The translations under genes were made by a program, and so were the position numbers. The notes under the pieces were generated by a model, which was given only the letters and a program-made list of their open reading frames with translations, had not been told where the DNA came from and made no database searches. This document shows positions 15,523 to 24,018 of a stretch of 31,114 bases of DNA, piece by piece (the first letter of the stretch is position 1; every line of letters starts with the position of its first letter). The DNA is from Clostridia bacterium (GTDB lineage: Bacteria > Bacillota > Clostridia > Oscillospirales > CAG-272): assembly GCA_900770605.1 (NCBI GenBank), contig CAAGKS010000096.1:1-31114 (forward strand), read 5' to 3'.

Positions 15523-16410
15523 ATGTATAGCTACAAAACAATGAAGCAAAGGGATATGAAACAGGTATCCAAAAACTATAAGGCAGCAAAGGTGGCAGGT
15601 CTTGTTGCAACCTACGCGTTCCTTATACTGATCGCCGTTATCGTGCTCTTCCCGTTCTACTGGATGATCATTTCTTCACTGAAAACGATCACTGAGTACA
15701 GACTTGCGATCCCTACCCTGTTCCCCAAGGAAATCGTTTGGTACAACTATCCTAACGCATTCAACACCGCAAACCTCGGCACGCTCTTTATGAACACGCT
15801 GTACGTTGGTGTTGTTTCCACTATTCATTCTCTGGTGATCACCGTTCTTTCGGCGTTCGCCTTTGCAAGACTTGATTTCAAGGGCAAGGATGCGCTCTTC
15901 GCATTCCTCCTTGCAACCATGATGATCCCCGGCGAGCTCTTCACCATTACAAACTACGTAACGGTTACAAAGTTCGGCTGGATCAACTCCTACACGGTAC
16001 TTATCGTACCCTTCCTCGTTAGCGTATTCTACATTTACCTGCTTCGTCAGAACTTCTTGCAGATACCTAACGAATTGTATCTCGCGGCAAAGGTCGACGG
16101 TACTACCGACCTCAAGTACCTCTGGCGCGTAATGATCCCCCTCTCATTCCCCACTCTCGTTTCTATCACCATTTTGAAGATGATGGGTGCGTGGAACTCT
16201 TACGTATGGCCCCGACTCGTTGCTAACGATAAGGCATACCAGCTTATTACCAACGGTCTTCGTAACTCCTTTACAAACTCCGAGGGATTCGTTGACTACC
16301 CGTTGCAGATGGCAGCAGTTGCGATCGTATCCGCTCCTCTGTTCCTGGTATTCATCTTCCTCCGTAAGTATATAATGAAGGGCGTTTCAAGATCCGGTAT
16401 CAAGGGTTAA
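15523..16410 (+). CDS. ABC importer permease, MalG/UgpE type
   Basis: A 295-residue second channel subunit. Six hydrophobic helices are visible, the first at about 28-50 (YAFLILIAVIVLFPFYWMII), followed by SSLKT as is usual in this subunit type. The EAA-like coupling motif reads ELYLAAKVDGTTDLKYLWRVMIPLSFPT. It ends in the typical FLRKYIMKGVSRSGIKG. The start has AGGGGGG upstream and lies 15 bases after the first permease. A perfect dyad follows it before the binding-protein gene. Confidence 0.93.
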   Translation: MYSYKTMKQRDMKQVSKNYKAAKVAGLVATYAFLILIAVIVLFPFYWMIISSLKTITEYRLAIPTLFPKEIVWYNYPNAFNTANLGTLFMNTLYVGVVSTIHSLVITVLSAFAFARLDFKGKDALFAFLLATMMIPGELFTITNYVTVTKFGWINSYTVLIVPFLVSVFYIYLLRQNFLQIPNELYLAAKVDGTTDLKYLWRVMIPLSFPTLVSITILKMMGAWNSYVWPRLVANDKAYQLITNGLRNSFTNSEGFVDYPLQMAAVAIVSAPLFLVFIFLRKYIMKGVSRSGIKG

Positions 16411-16424
16411 TCCCCTTACACCGC

Positions 16425-16445
16425 TGCAAATATCCGATATTTGCA
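16425..16445 (+). repeat. Intercistronic dyad between permease and binding-protein genes
   Basis: TGCAAATATC-C-GATATTTGCA is a perfect dyad with 10-base arms and no T-run after it. As RNA it could protect the 3' end of the processed permease message or set off the binding-protein message; it is not a plain terminator. Confidence 0.5.
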
Positions 16446-16517
16446 AAAACAATTCAATTTTAGTGTTAAATACGGTTATCCGGTTAACAAAATAAAAAGC
16501 CGAAAGGAAAAACAAAC

Positions 16518-18038
16518 ATGAAAAGAATTGTTACCTCAATACTGCTCGTTGTTGTTATGCTCTTTAACGTAATAGCAATAGCAAGCTGTACTCAGAACAA
16601 CACCGATATCGACAACATCCTCGACGATATCGACAAAGAGCTCGCCAAGATCGGTTGGCAGGTACCCGAAAATGGTTATGACGGAAGCGAAGTAACCATC
16701 ACATTCTGGCACACCATGAGTGCTACTAAGCTTCAGCCTACTCTTGACCTTTACATTCAGGAGTTCAACAAGCTTTACCCCAACATCACCGTTGTTCACT
16801 CTTCTCCCGGAAGCTATGACGACGTTCTTGACCAGGTAAAGACTTCCTTGACCGCAGGCAACGAGCCTAATATCGCTTACTGCTACCCCGACCACGTTGC
16901 TTCCTACAACAACGCGAAGAAGGTAGTTCCCCTTGATAACCTTATCAATAGCCAGATCCCCGTAACCGACGCTCTTGGCAACACCACTGTTCTCGGTCTC
17001 TCCGACGCGCAGAAGGCTGACTTTATCCCCGGTTACTACGCAGAGGGTGCTGTATTTGATCAGGCAGGCACAATGTACACACTTCCTATGTCCAAGTCCA
17101 CCGAGGCTCTCTACTACGATAAGACTTTCTTCGCTGAGCACGGACTCAAGGTTCCCACCACTTGGGACGAAATGGAAGCAGTTTGCGCAGCTATCAAGGA
17201 GATAGACCCCGATTGTATCCCTCTCGGCTACGACTCCGAGGCTAACTGGTTCATCACCATGTGCATGCAGAACGGCAACCCCGATCTCTACACCAAGCTC
17301 GATGATAACAAGGATTACTTCCAGTTTGATAACGAGACAACCCGCGCTTTCGTTGAAAGATTCCGCACCTGGTATGACCTTGGTTACTTCACCACTGAGA
17401 CCCTCTACGGTTCTTACACCTCCGGTCTCTTCACAAACACCAAGCCCGTTGACGTAAACGGCACTGAAAACGACACTTCTGACGACGTAAAGCAGAGATG
17501 CTACATGGTTATCGGTTCTACCGGTGGCGCAAGCTATCAGCAGCCTCCTACGGATGGTAACGGCCAGCCTCTCTTCGAGACCGCTATGGCTACCATTCCT
17601 CAGATCGATCCTTCCAAGCCTCAGGTTATTTCCCAGGGTCCTTCTCTCTGCATCTTCAAGAAGTCCAATCCTCAGGAAGTTGTTGCTTCTTGGCTCTTCG
17701 TTGAGTTCCTCACAACCAACCCCGGCTTCCAGGCTGCATTCTCTATGGCTTCCGGTTACGCTCCCGTAATCAAGTCCGTACAGGAAAATGCACAGTATCA
17801 GCAGTGGCTCAACGCGGCTAACGGTTACACTAACCTCACCGCTATGTCCGTTCAGCTTGCTCTTTCTCAGGCAGAAGCTTACTACGTATCTCCCGCATTC
17901 AACGGCTCTTCTGCAGCTCGTGAGCAGGTTGGTACACTTATGGTAAACGTTTTCGGTAGTGAAAGAACCGATATCAAGCAGCTTATTGACGAAGAATTCA
18001 AGAAAGCTATGGAAGAGTGTAAGTACGCCGTTCAGTAA
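16518..18038 (+). CDS. Extracellular solute-binding lipoprotein, UgpB/MalE type
   Basis: A signal peptide with lipobox IASC (Cys at about 24) and an Asn/Asp-rich linker anchor it to the outer face of the membrane. The mature part is a family 1 solute-binding protein: VTITFWHTM, the inner TAGNEPNIAYCY pattern, MYTLPMSKSTEALYYDKTFFAEHGL..PTTWDE (close to UgpB), and a C-terminal ASWLFVEFLTT. The overall look is nearest to the UgpB group that binds glycerol-3-phosphate or other small polar compounds, but substrate cannot be read from sequence. It follows the two permeases by 107 bases including a dyad and is followed by a nuclease-like lipoprotein without a terminator. Codon use is strongly biased (ATC, CTC, GTT, TCC), as for an abundant protein. 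Confidence 0.92.
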   Translation: MKRIVTSILLVVVMLFNVIAIASCTQNNTDIDNILDDIDKELAKIGWQVPENGYDGSEVTITFWHTMSATKLQPTLDLYIQEFNKLYPNITVVHSSPGSYDDVLDQVKTSLTAGNEPNIAYCYPDHVASYNNAKKVVPLDNLINSQIPVTDALGNTTVLGLSDAQKADFIPGYYAEGAVFDQAGTMYTLPMSKSTEALYYDKTFFAEHGLKVPTTWDEMEAVCAAIKEIDPDCIPLGYDSEANWFITMCMQNGNPDLYTKLDDNKDYFQFDNETTRAFVERFRTWYDLGYFTTETLYGSYTSGLFTNTKPVDVNGTENDTSDDVKQRCYMVIGSTGGASYQQPPTDGNGQPLFETAMATIPQIDPSKPQVISQGPSLCIFKKSNPQEVVASWLFVEFLTTNPGFQAAFSMASGYAPVIKSVQENAQYQQWLNAANGYTNLTAMSVQLALSQAEAYYVSPAFNGSSAAREQVGTLMVNVFGSERTDIKQLIDEEFKKAMEECKYAVQ

Positions 18039-18102
18039 TCCTTTGATTCTGATCGCGTAATTACCCGATTTCAGCTTATTCTAATTAATTAGGAATAAAA
18101 AT

Positions 18103-19557
18103 ATGAAGAATTTAAGTAAACTCGTAGCTTTACTGCTTTTACTTTCTATTCTCGCTACCGCGCTGTTTTCTTGTACTACTCCTGAAGATACAAACAATAA
18201 TGAGCAGAACAACAATGAAAACAACGAGCAGAATAACAATAACACCGACTCTACACTGCCCGAATTCGTTGACTACGTTGCAAACGTAAAGCTCGACATG
18301 AATTCCGACAGAGTAAGGACCGAGGCAACTGTAAAGTCTGAGACAAGACACGGCGAGACCGTTTTCACAGGATTCGTTGACGGTGACACCACTCACTTCG
18401 AAGTGCCCACCAGCGTATCCCGCAGCGGTATCCTCAAAGCGAGATACATTGCGATAAACACTCCCGAGTCCACAGGTCAGATCGAGCCTTGGGGTAAGAA
18501 GGCTTCCAACTTCACAAAGGAAAAGCTTTCAAATGCTACTTCCATCATTCTCGAATCCAATACTTCACGTTGGGATCTCGATTCCACCGGTGACAGATAT
18601 CTCGTTTGGGTATGGTATAAGACGGCAGATATGACCGACTACCGTAACCTCAATCTTGAAATCATGCAGGAGGGACTTGCGTACGCTTCCAGCTATACCG
18701 ATTTCGTATATGCTGACGCTTGCCGTGACATCGTTACTCAGGCAAGAACACTCAAGCTCCACGTTCATGATAAGAACCTGAAGGACCCCGATTTCTACTA
18801 CGGCGCAGCAACTCCTATAACACTCAAGGAGCTTAAAACTAACATCGAGCAATACAAGAACAAATCCGTATGCTTCGAGGGCGTAGTAGTTAAGAACGTT
18901 AACCAGACGGCTTACGTAGAAGAATACGACGAAGAAACAGGCATTTACTACGGTATGCAGGTTTACTACGGCTGGGGACTCGGCTACTTTGGCGAGCAGA
19001 TACTTCAGGTAGGCAACAGAGTTCTCATCGCAGGCTCGGTTCAGTACTATGAGGCAGGCGGAACGTACCAGATCTCTGACGTTTACTACTATCCCACCGT
19101 TCCCGATCACGAGGATAATATCCAGTTGATCAGCTCCGGACACAGCGCTACGTATCAGACGGTTGATGCAAATACCTTTATGAACGGCAAGGTCGAGGTA
19201 AGCGTTATCGAAACCGATGACGACGGTAATGAAACTACCGTTACCAAGGAGTTCGATTATAGCTACCTTGCAATGCACAGTACTAAGAGAATTGAAAATC
19301 TTACCATAACTGATACCTACACCACAAACAACGGCGGTAACAACGACGGCGCTATTTCGATCACATGTACGGCAGAGGACGGCACAGTCGTAACTATCCG
19401 TACTACCGTAATGCGCAACTCCGACGGATCTCTCATCACTGAGGAATCCTTCCCCGTTGGCACAAAGATCAGCTACGCTCAGGGCATAGTTGATTCCTAC
19501 GACGGCGATTATCAGCTTAAGGTATTCTCTATCAACGATATCGTTTTCGCTGACTAA
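18103..19557 (+). CDS. Surface lipoprotein with staphylococcal-nuclease-like and OB-fold domains
   Basis: The signal peptide ends in lipobox LFSC (Cys near 24), followed by a Thr/Glu/Asn linker. Residues about 80-220 match the thermonuclease (SNase) fold: FVDGDTTHFEVP, then R114 and E122 in ARYIAINTPES (equivalent to Arg35 and Glu43 of S. aureus nuclease, same spacing of 8) and an Arg near 165 in TGDRYLVWVW (equivalent to Arg87), followed by IMQEGLAYASSYTD. The calcium-ligand equivalent of Asp40 is Asn here. Residues about 230-330 look like an OB-fold domain of the kind found in secreted nucleases, and the rest is beta-rich without a name. It probably cuts DNA or RNA outside the cell. It follows the solute-binding gene by 64 bases, likely on the same message. 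Confidence 0.85.
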   Translation: MKNLSKLVALLLLLSILATALFSCTTPEDTNNNEQNNNENNEQNNNNTDSTLPEFVDYVANVKLDMNSDRVRTEATVKSETRHGETVFTGFVDGDTTHFEVPTSVSRSGILKARYIAINTPESTGQIEPWGKKASNFTKEKLSNATSIILESNTSRWDLDSTGDRYLVWVWYKTADMTDYRNLNLEIMQEGLAYASSYTDFVYADACRDIVTQARTLKLHVHDKNLKDPDFYYGAATPITLKELKTNIEQYKNKSVCFEGVVVKNVNQTAYVEEYDEETGIYYGMQVYYGWGLGYFGEQILQVGNRVLIAGSVQYYEAGGTYQISDVYYYPTVPDHEDNIQLISSGHSATYQTVDANTFMNGKVEVSVIETDDDGNETTVTKEFDYSYLAMHSTKRIENLTITDTYTTNNGGNNDGAISITCTAEDGTVVTIRTTVMRNSDGSLITEESFPVGTKISYAQGIVDSYDGDYQLKVFSINDIVFAD

Positions 19558-19570
19558 AAGTCAAAAATAA

Positions 19571-19646
19571 AGGGGCATCGCCCGATGCCCCTCATGCAAA
19601 TTACTTATGAGGCAGTCGAATATGACTCCTCACTAACAGTTTTTTT
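19571..19646 (+). terminator. Two hairpins between the nuclease and OB-fold lipoprotein genes
   Basis: A strong stem AGGGGCATC/GATGCCCCT (19571-19592) has no T-run. A second, GAGG-C-AGTC/GACT-CCTC (19609-19631), is followed after 8 bases by T7 (19640-19646). Either could act as partial terminator or message-stabilising element; the next gene has no clear promoter, so read-through is likely. Confidence 0.5.
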
Positions 19647-19685
19647 CATTGAATCCCAAAAAAATAATATAAAAGGAGCAAAAAA

Positions 19686-22600
19686 ATGAAAAAGATCCTC
19701 GCACTTCTCATTGTTCTTGTGCTCGTTTTGTCTGTCTTCGCTTCATGTAAGACCACACCCGAAGACAACAATAACGACAACGGCACAACACCCCCCACTG
19801 ATAACAATCAGCAGGACAACAACACCGAAGGCTCTACTCTTGAAGACGCAAAGACAGTTCTTCGCGATCTCTACAAGGAAAAGCTCACAACGACCGCTGT
19901 TGCTTTCTCTGTTGTTACTCAGGTAATGGTTGGTGAAGATGCATACGAGATCGTTTGGTCTACCAACAATGAAAAGATCACAGTCGGCGAGCCTGATGCA
20001 GCTACAAAGACAGTAACCATCAGCGTTCCCACACAGTCCCCCGAAAAGATCGACTACGTTCTTACAGCTACCATCAAGGCAGCTGACGGAAGCACACTTG
20101 ACGTTACGTTCAACGTTTCCGTTCCTAAGTTCGAGGTTAACTCTCACGCTGACTACATGGCAGCAGCTAAGGATGACGAGCTCACCATCATGGGTGTTGT
20201 AGTTGCTATCAACTCCGTAAAGCTCGGCAACAAGTACAACCACGTATTCCTTGCTGATACCACCGTTGACGGCGGTTACTACTGCTACAAGGTAACCAAT
20301 GACCCCGCTGAGCTCGGCGTTGAGGTTGGTATGACAGTTGCCGTTACCGGTAAGATGTCTCCTTACAGCGGTATGCAGGAGATCATTGACGGTCAGGTTT
20401 CTATCCTTGATACCACCATCAAGACTGTTGAGACTCTCGACATCACCGAAAAGTTCGCTGCTGGCGCAGACCTCGCTGCATACGTTGGTCTCCGCGTATC
20501 CATCAAGGGCGTAAGCATCGGAACTCAGGATCTTGAAAAGGATACTTCTCAGTACCTCTACTTCTCCATTGGCGAGCAGCAGGGCTACGTAAGAACATAC
20601 GTTACCGACTTCCCCACAAATCTCCAGGCAAACAGAGATGAAGTTAAGGCAACCATCGACGCTGATCACCTTGCACACTTCGGCTACAAGGCAGACGTTG
20701 AGGGTATCCTCATTCTCTACTCAAGCAAGCCTTACCTCATTCCTACCAGCGTAACTCCCTTCACTAACTATGAAGAAGTTGTAAAGACTCCCGCTGAAAA
20801 GGTTGATGCAGAGCTTGGCGATCTCAAGCTCGATGCTTCCGCATCTGCTGACAAGGTTATCGACCTCCTTCTCACAGGTAAGTACTACGACGACGTTACA
20901 TTCACTTGGGCAACAAGTGACGAGACCAATGCGGCTATCGCTAACGGCAAGCTCTCTCTCATCGTTCCCGATGCAACAACAACAGTTACTATCACAGTTA
21001 CTGCTACTTGCGGCGACGTAACCGAGACTAAGGAATTCACCATCAAGCTCTCCAAGAGCATCACGACACTTACTGATGCGATCGCGATCGGTTCTGCTAA
21101 GGATCATAACACCTACACCGATGAAAAGTACATCATCGCAGGTATCATCAAGGAAGTTTACAACACTACATACGGTAATATGTACCTCGTAGATGAGCTC
21201 GGCAACGTATTCACCGTTTACGGAACATACAGCGCTGACGGTGCTGACAGATACGACGCTATGGCTAACAAGCCTGTTGCAGGTGACTACGTAGTTATCA
21301 GCGGTGTTCTCGGTCAGTACAACGGTACTCCCCAGATGAAGAACGGCTGGATCCAGTCCTTCACAACTCCCATTACCATTCCCGAGGCAAACGAGCTCGG
21401 TAACACATTTGAAAAGGACCACTACACCGACGATAAGAAGGTTATCACAGGTGAGATCACTGAAGTTCAGAACACAACCTACGGTAACGTAGTTATCAAG
21501 GACGCGGCTGGCAACTCCATTCTCGTATATGGCCTTTACAATGCTAACGGTACTGTAAGATACGACGCTATGGAAACCAAGCCCGCTGTTGGCGATACCA
21601 TTACTGTTCTCGGTATCATCGGTAAGTACAACGCTCCTCAGATGAAGAACGGCTGGCTTATAGGCTATACAGCAGGTAATGCCGGAGATACTCACGAGCA
21701 CACCTTCGTTGAAGGCAAGTGCGAGTGCGGTGCTGACGATCCCAACTATCAGCCTCCTTCCGGCGGCGACGTAACTCCCGGTGAGAGCGGCGTAGTATCC
21801 GCACCCGTTGCAGATACTGCATACAAGTTCGGTATGGTTCAGGTCAACCTCAACGACGGCAAGGTTTACTACCTCAAGGGCGGTATGGAAGGCTACTACA
21901 TGGCTACCTCCGCTAACGCTGCTGAGGCAATAGACGTATATCTCGAAGCTACCACCGGTGGCTACTATCTCTACACCATCATCGACGGTACTAAGACTTA
22001 CATCAACATGGTAGTTAGCGGTACTCACGTAAACGGCGCTTATGAAGCAACTGCTTCCACCGTTTATACCTTTGATGCAGAGAGCAAGACTGTTATCGCA
22101 AACGTTAACGATGCTGATTACTGGTTCGGTACAAGAAACGACAAGACTTACACAACCGTAGGTCCGTGCGCAACATCTTACAACGGCTTCTACTGCCAGT
22201 TCTACACTGTTGACGCAGGTAACACCGGCGCAGGCGGAAGCACAGGCGGAGGCACTGGCAACGAAGGCGGCGAAACTCCCGACGTAACCGGCGGAATCGT
22301 ATTCGATTTTGGTGCGAACGGCACAGCAGGTACACACAATGACGGTGTTGATATAGGAACAGGCAAGGAATACACCTCCGGTAGCTATACTCTCACTCTC
22401 ACCGATGCTTACAAGGCATACGACGGTGGTGTTGATAAGGCTGGTAACTCCATCCTCAAGCTCGGTACAGGCTCCGTTGCAGGTACTGTTACCTTCGTTG
22501 TTCCCGATGAGGTTACATCCGTAGTTGTATACGCTGCAAGATATAAGAGCTATGATAACAACAACATAATCGTTATCAACGGCACAAGCTACAACCTCAC

Positions 22601-22751
22601 AAAGAACTCTGATGACGGCGAGTACGAGGCTATCACTATTGATACCACTACTACAAAGACTGTCACTATTGCTTCTTCCCTTGAGGCTGGCAAGCCCAGA
22701 TGCGTAGTTAACACTATCATTTGGATGACAGGTGAAAGCACAAACGCTTAA
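19686..22751 (+). CDS. Large surface lipoprotein with tandem OB-fold and Ig-like domains
   Basis: A 1021-residue protein with a signal peptide and lipobox VFASC (Cys near 20), then an Asn/Asp/Thr linker. Visible parts: an Ig-like domain (about 50-155, aBig-like, VVTQVMVGEDAYEIVWSTNN...), OB-fold-like region (about 155-360, HADYMAAAKDDELTIMGVVVA), a second Ig-like domain (about 370-455, DVTFTWATSDETNAAI), two nearly equal OB-fold repeats of about 100 residues (458-560 and 562-665, with TTYGN...YDAM..KP..GD...G..G.Y....MKNGW), an HEHTFVEGKCECGADD zinc-ribbon-like link, a beta-rich region, a Gly-rich linker near 845-865, and a C-terminal carbohydrate-binding-like beta domain. It has no catalytic motif that I recognise. 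OB folds and the neighbour nucleases make polynucleotide binding possible; glycan binding is an alternative. Codon bias suggests high expression. Confidence 0.8.
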   Translation: MKKILALLIVLVLVLSVFASCKTTPEDNNNDNGTTPPTDNNQQDNNTEGSTLEDAKTVLRDLYKEKLTTTAVAFSVVTQVMVGEDAYEIVWSTNNEKITVGEPDAATKTVTISVPTQSPEKIDYVLTATIKAADGSTLDVTFNVSVPKFEVNSHADYMAAAKDDELTIMGVVVAINSVKLGNKYNHVFLADTTVDGGYYCYKVTNDPAELGVEVGMTVAVTGKMSPYSGMQEIIDGQVSILDTTIKTVETLDITEKFAAGADLAAYVGLRVSIKGVSIGTQDLEKDTSQYLYFSIGEQQGYVRTYVTDFPTNLQANRDEVKATIDADHLAHFGYKADVEGILILYSSKPYLIPTSVTPFTNYEEVVKTPAEKVDAELGDLKLDASASADKVIDLLLTGKYYDDVTFTWATSDETNAAIANGKLSLIVPDATTTVTITVTATCGDVTETKEFTIKLSKSITTLTDAIAIGSAKDHNTYTDEKYIIAGIIKEVYNTTYGNMYLVDELGNVFTVYGTYSADGADRYDAMANKPVAGDYVVISGVLGQYNGTPQMKNGWIQSFTTPITIPEANELGNTFEKDHYTDDKKVITGEITEVQNTTYGNVVIKDAAGNSILVYGLYNANGTVRYDAMETKPAVGDTITVLGIIGKYNAPQMKNGWLIGYTAGNAGDTHEHTFVEGKCECGADDPNYQPPSGGDVTPGESGVVSAPVADTAYKFGMVQVNLNDGKVYYLKGGMEGYYMATSANAAEAIDVYLEATTGGYYLYTIIDGTKTYINMVVSGTHVNGAYEATASTVYTFDAESKTVIANVNDADYWFGTRNDKTYTTVGPCATSYNGFYCQFYTVDAGNTGAGGSTGGGTGNEGGETPDVTGGIVFDFGANGTAGTHNDGVDIGTGKEYTSGSYTLTLTDAYKAYDGGVDKAGNSILKLGTGSVAGTVTFVVPDEVTSVVVYAARYKSYDNNNIIVINGTSYNLTKNSDDGEYEAITIDTTTTKTVTIASSLEAGKPRCVVNTIIWMTGESTNA
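21060..21670 (+). repeat. Tandem duplicated OB-fold module within the large lipoprotein
   Basis: Two consecutive units of about 300 bases encode the same order of motifs: A..G.....Y..DKYIIAG/KKVITG, EV.NTTYGN, YDAM, KP..GD, QMKNGW. Protein identity is high while the DNA has diverged, so this is an old internal duplication held by selection. Confidence 0.75.
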
Positions 22752-22763
22752 TTAAATCATTTT

Positions 22764-22796
22764 GGCACTCGCTCCTTGGGAGCGAGTGCCCTTTTG
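22764..22796 (+). terminator. Intrinsic terminator after the large lipoprotein gene
   Basis: A perfect 12-bp stem GGCACTCGCTCC/GGAGCGAGTGCC (22764-22775 with 22779-22790), loop TTG, then CTTTTG. It ends the importer-lipoprotein unit. Confidence 0.9.
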
Positions 22797-22817
22797 ATAT
22801 TTATGCGTAAAAAACTG

Positions 22818-22846
22818 TTGAATTTCCTCATTTTTTGTAGTATAAT
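22818..22846 (+). promoter_or_regulatory. Predicted sigma-A promoter of the barnase-like gene
   Basis: TTGAAT (22818-22823), 17-bp spacer, TATAAT (22841-22846), with a short leader to the ATG at 22876. Confidence 0.8.
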
Positions 22847-22875
22847 ATATTTACAAACCTTGAAAGGAATTCTAT

Positions 22876-23976
22876 ATGAAAAGATTAGCGGCACTGTTGT
22901 TGGTTGCTCTCATTTTACTTACGGGCTGCAACAACGGCTTAATAAACGATCAGACGGGCGTTGACGGTAATATCCCCAGTAATATCCCCGATAATAGCGG
23001 AGATAACGTCACTGACGGCGCGCCAAACGAAGATCAGGATCAGGGCACCGACCTCGGCTTTGACGAAGGTCCTGTGATCACGGAAGACCCTTACGTAAAC
23101 GTTAACAGACAGGAGTTTTACGCAAACTACACCCCTGCCGTCAGCGCGTCAGATGCAAAATTCAGAAGCCTGCATCACCTTATGTCAGGCTCTATCGAAG
23201 CGCAGGATCAAGCGCCCACGGTTGCGCAAAACCGCCCTATGTCCGACGGAAAATACCTCAGAAACAGCTCCTGCTTCTACTCTGCGGATAAGAACACCTA
23301 CTTCGTGCTTGATAGCGAGGGACGCGTGGTAAACAAGATATACCGCGGCGGCGCATACGTAACGCTTGAAGAGGTGGCGGCTTACCTGCTCGCATTTGGC
23401 GAGATACCCGCAAACTACACCTCAAGCAAAAAAGGCTCACCCGCGGCTGACCCTTGGGGCGAGTACCTGCGCTGCAACAACTCCAGCTTCAGCGGAAGCA
23501 CAAGTAAATACAAGTATGAGCCCGAGCTTCCCCGCATAAGCGGATGTGGCGGAGACCTTTATTACTACGAAATAGATATCGGTACAACGGGAACGGACTG
23601 TGATCCCAGCTACTCCGCCGTACCTTATAACAACGGCTCAAGGATCGTACGCGGAGCGGCAAGAATAGTTTATACGCGATTTGATGCAAACCGCAATGAT
23701 ATAATAGACCCGAATGAAAAGTTCGTGTTCTACACCTACAACCACTACAACGATTTCCAGGAATATCTGAACTACCAAGGCGGTTGGGGACAAATGTTTG
23801 GAAACATCACAGGCGGCGGCACGCTTTCCAGCAATTCACACTACAATCCCACGCCTTACGTTCCCGTAATAATGGCGGAATTCCGCAAGACCGATTCCAC
23901 AAAGACGGCGCAGATAGCGACATACATCGTAACGCTTGCATACGTCGATCTCTCAAGGATAGCGTACGTGGCATAA
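22876..23976 (+). CDS. Surface lipoprotein with barnase-type ribonuclease domain
   Basis: The signal peptide ends in lipobox LTGC (Cys near 17), followed by an Asn/Asp/Gly/Pro linker to about residue 75. The C-terminal 215 residues follow barnase in order: LEEVAAYLLAFGEIPANYTSS matches the first helices (F..VA.YL.....LP.NYI.), then a Glu in YYYEIDIG near 231 (barnase Glu73), Arg residues in SRIVRGAARIVYTRF near 256-263 (Arg83 and Arg87), and His near 290 in TYNHYNDFQEY (His102 in TTDHYQTF). All catalytic positions are therefore present; the domain is larger than barnase through insertions around 175-220 and 265-280, including a DANRNDIIDPNE acidic loop that resembles a calcium loop. It should cut RNA outside the cell. 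No barstar-like inhibitor is in the window. Confidence 0.82.
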   Translation: MKRLAALLLVALILLTGCNNGLINDQTGVDGNIPSNIPDNSGDNVTDGAPNEDQDQGTDLGFDEGPVITEDPYVNVNRQEFYANYTPAVSASDAKFRSLHHLMSGSIEAQDQAPTVAQNRPMSDGKYLRNSSCFYSADKNTYFVLDSEGRVVNKIYRGGAYVTLEEVAAYLLAFGEIPANYTSSKKGSPAADPWGEYLRCNNSSFSGSTSKYKYEPELPRISGCGGDLYYYEIDIGTTGTDCDPSYSAVPYNNGSRIVRGAARIVYTRFDANRNDIIDPNEKFVFYTYNHYNDFQEYLNYQGGWGQMFGNITGGGTLSSNSHYNPTPYVPVIMAEFRKTDSTKTAQIATYIVTLAYVDLSRIAYVA

Positions 23977-23977
23977 A

Positions 23978-24018
23978 AATAAAAAATCGGAGTAAGTTTT
24001 TACTCCGATTTTTTATTT
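23978..24018. terminator. Bidirectional terminator between the barnase-like gene and surE
   Basis: A perfect 13-bp stem (23982-23994 with 24001-24013) with AGTTTT loop, A-run on the left and T-run on the right, between converging genes. Confidence 0.93.

Noticed and set aside
19571..19592. Strong hairpin as a definite terminator
   Set aside because: It lacks a T-run; kept only as possible attenuator or stabiliser together with the next hairpin.
20721..22337. A 538-codon open frame on - across the large lipoprotein gene
   Set aside because: Val/Cys/Ser-rich composition and exact antiphase to a gene with clear signal peptide and domains; a shadow of codon bias.
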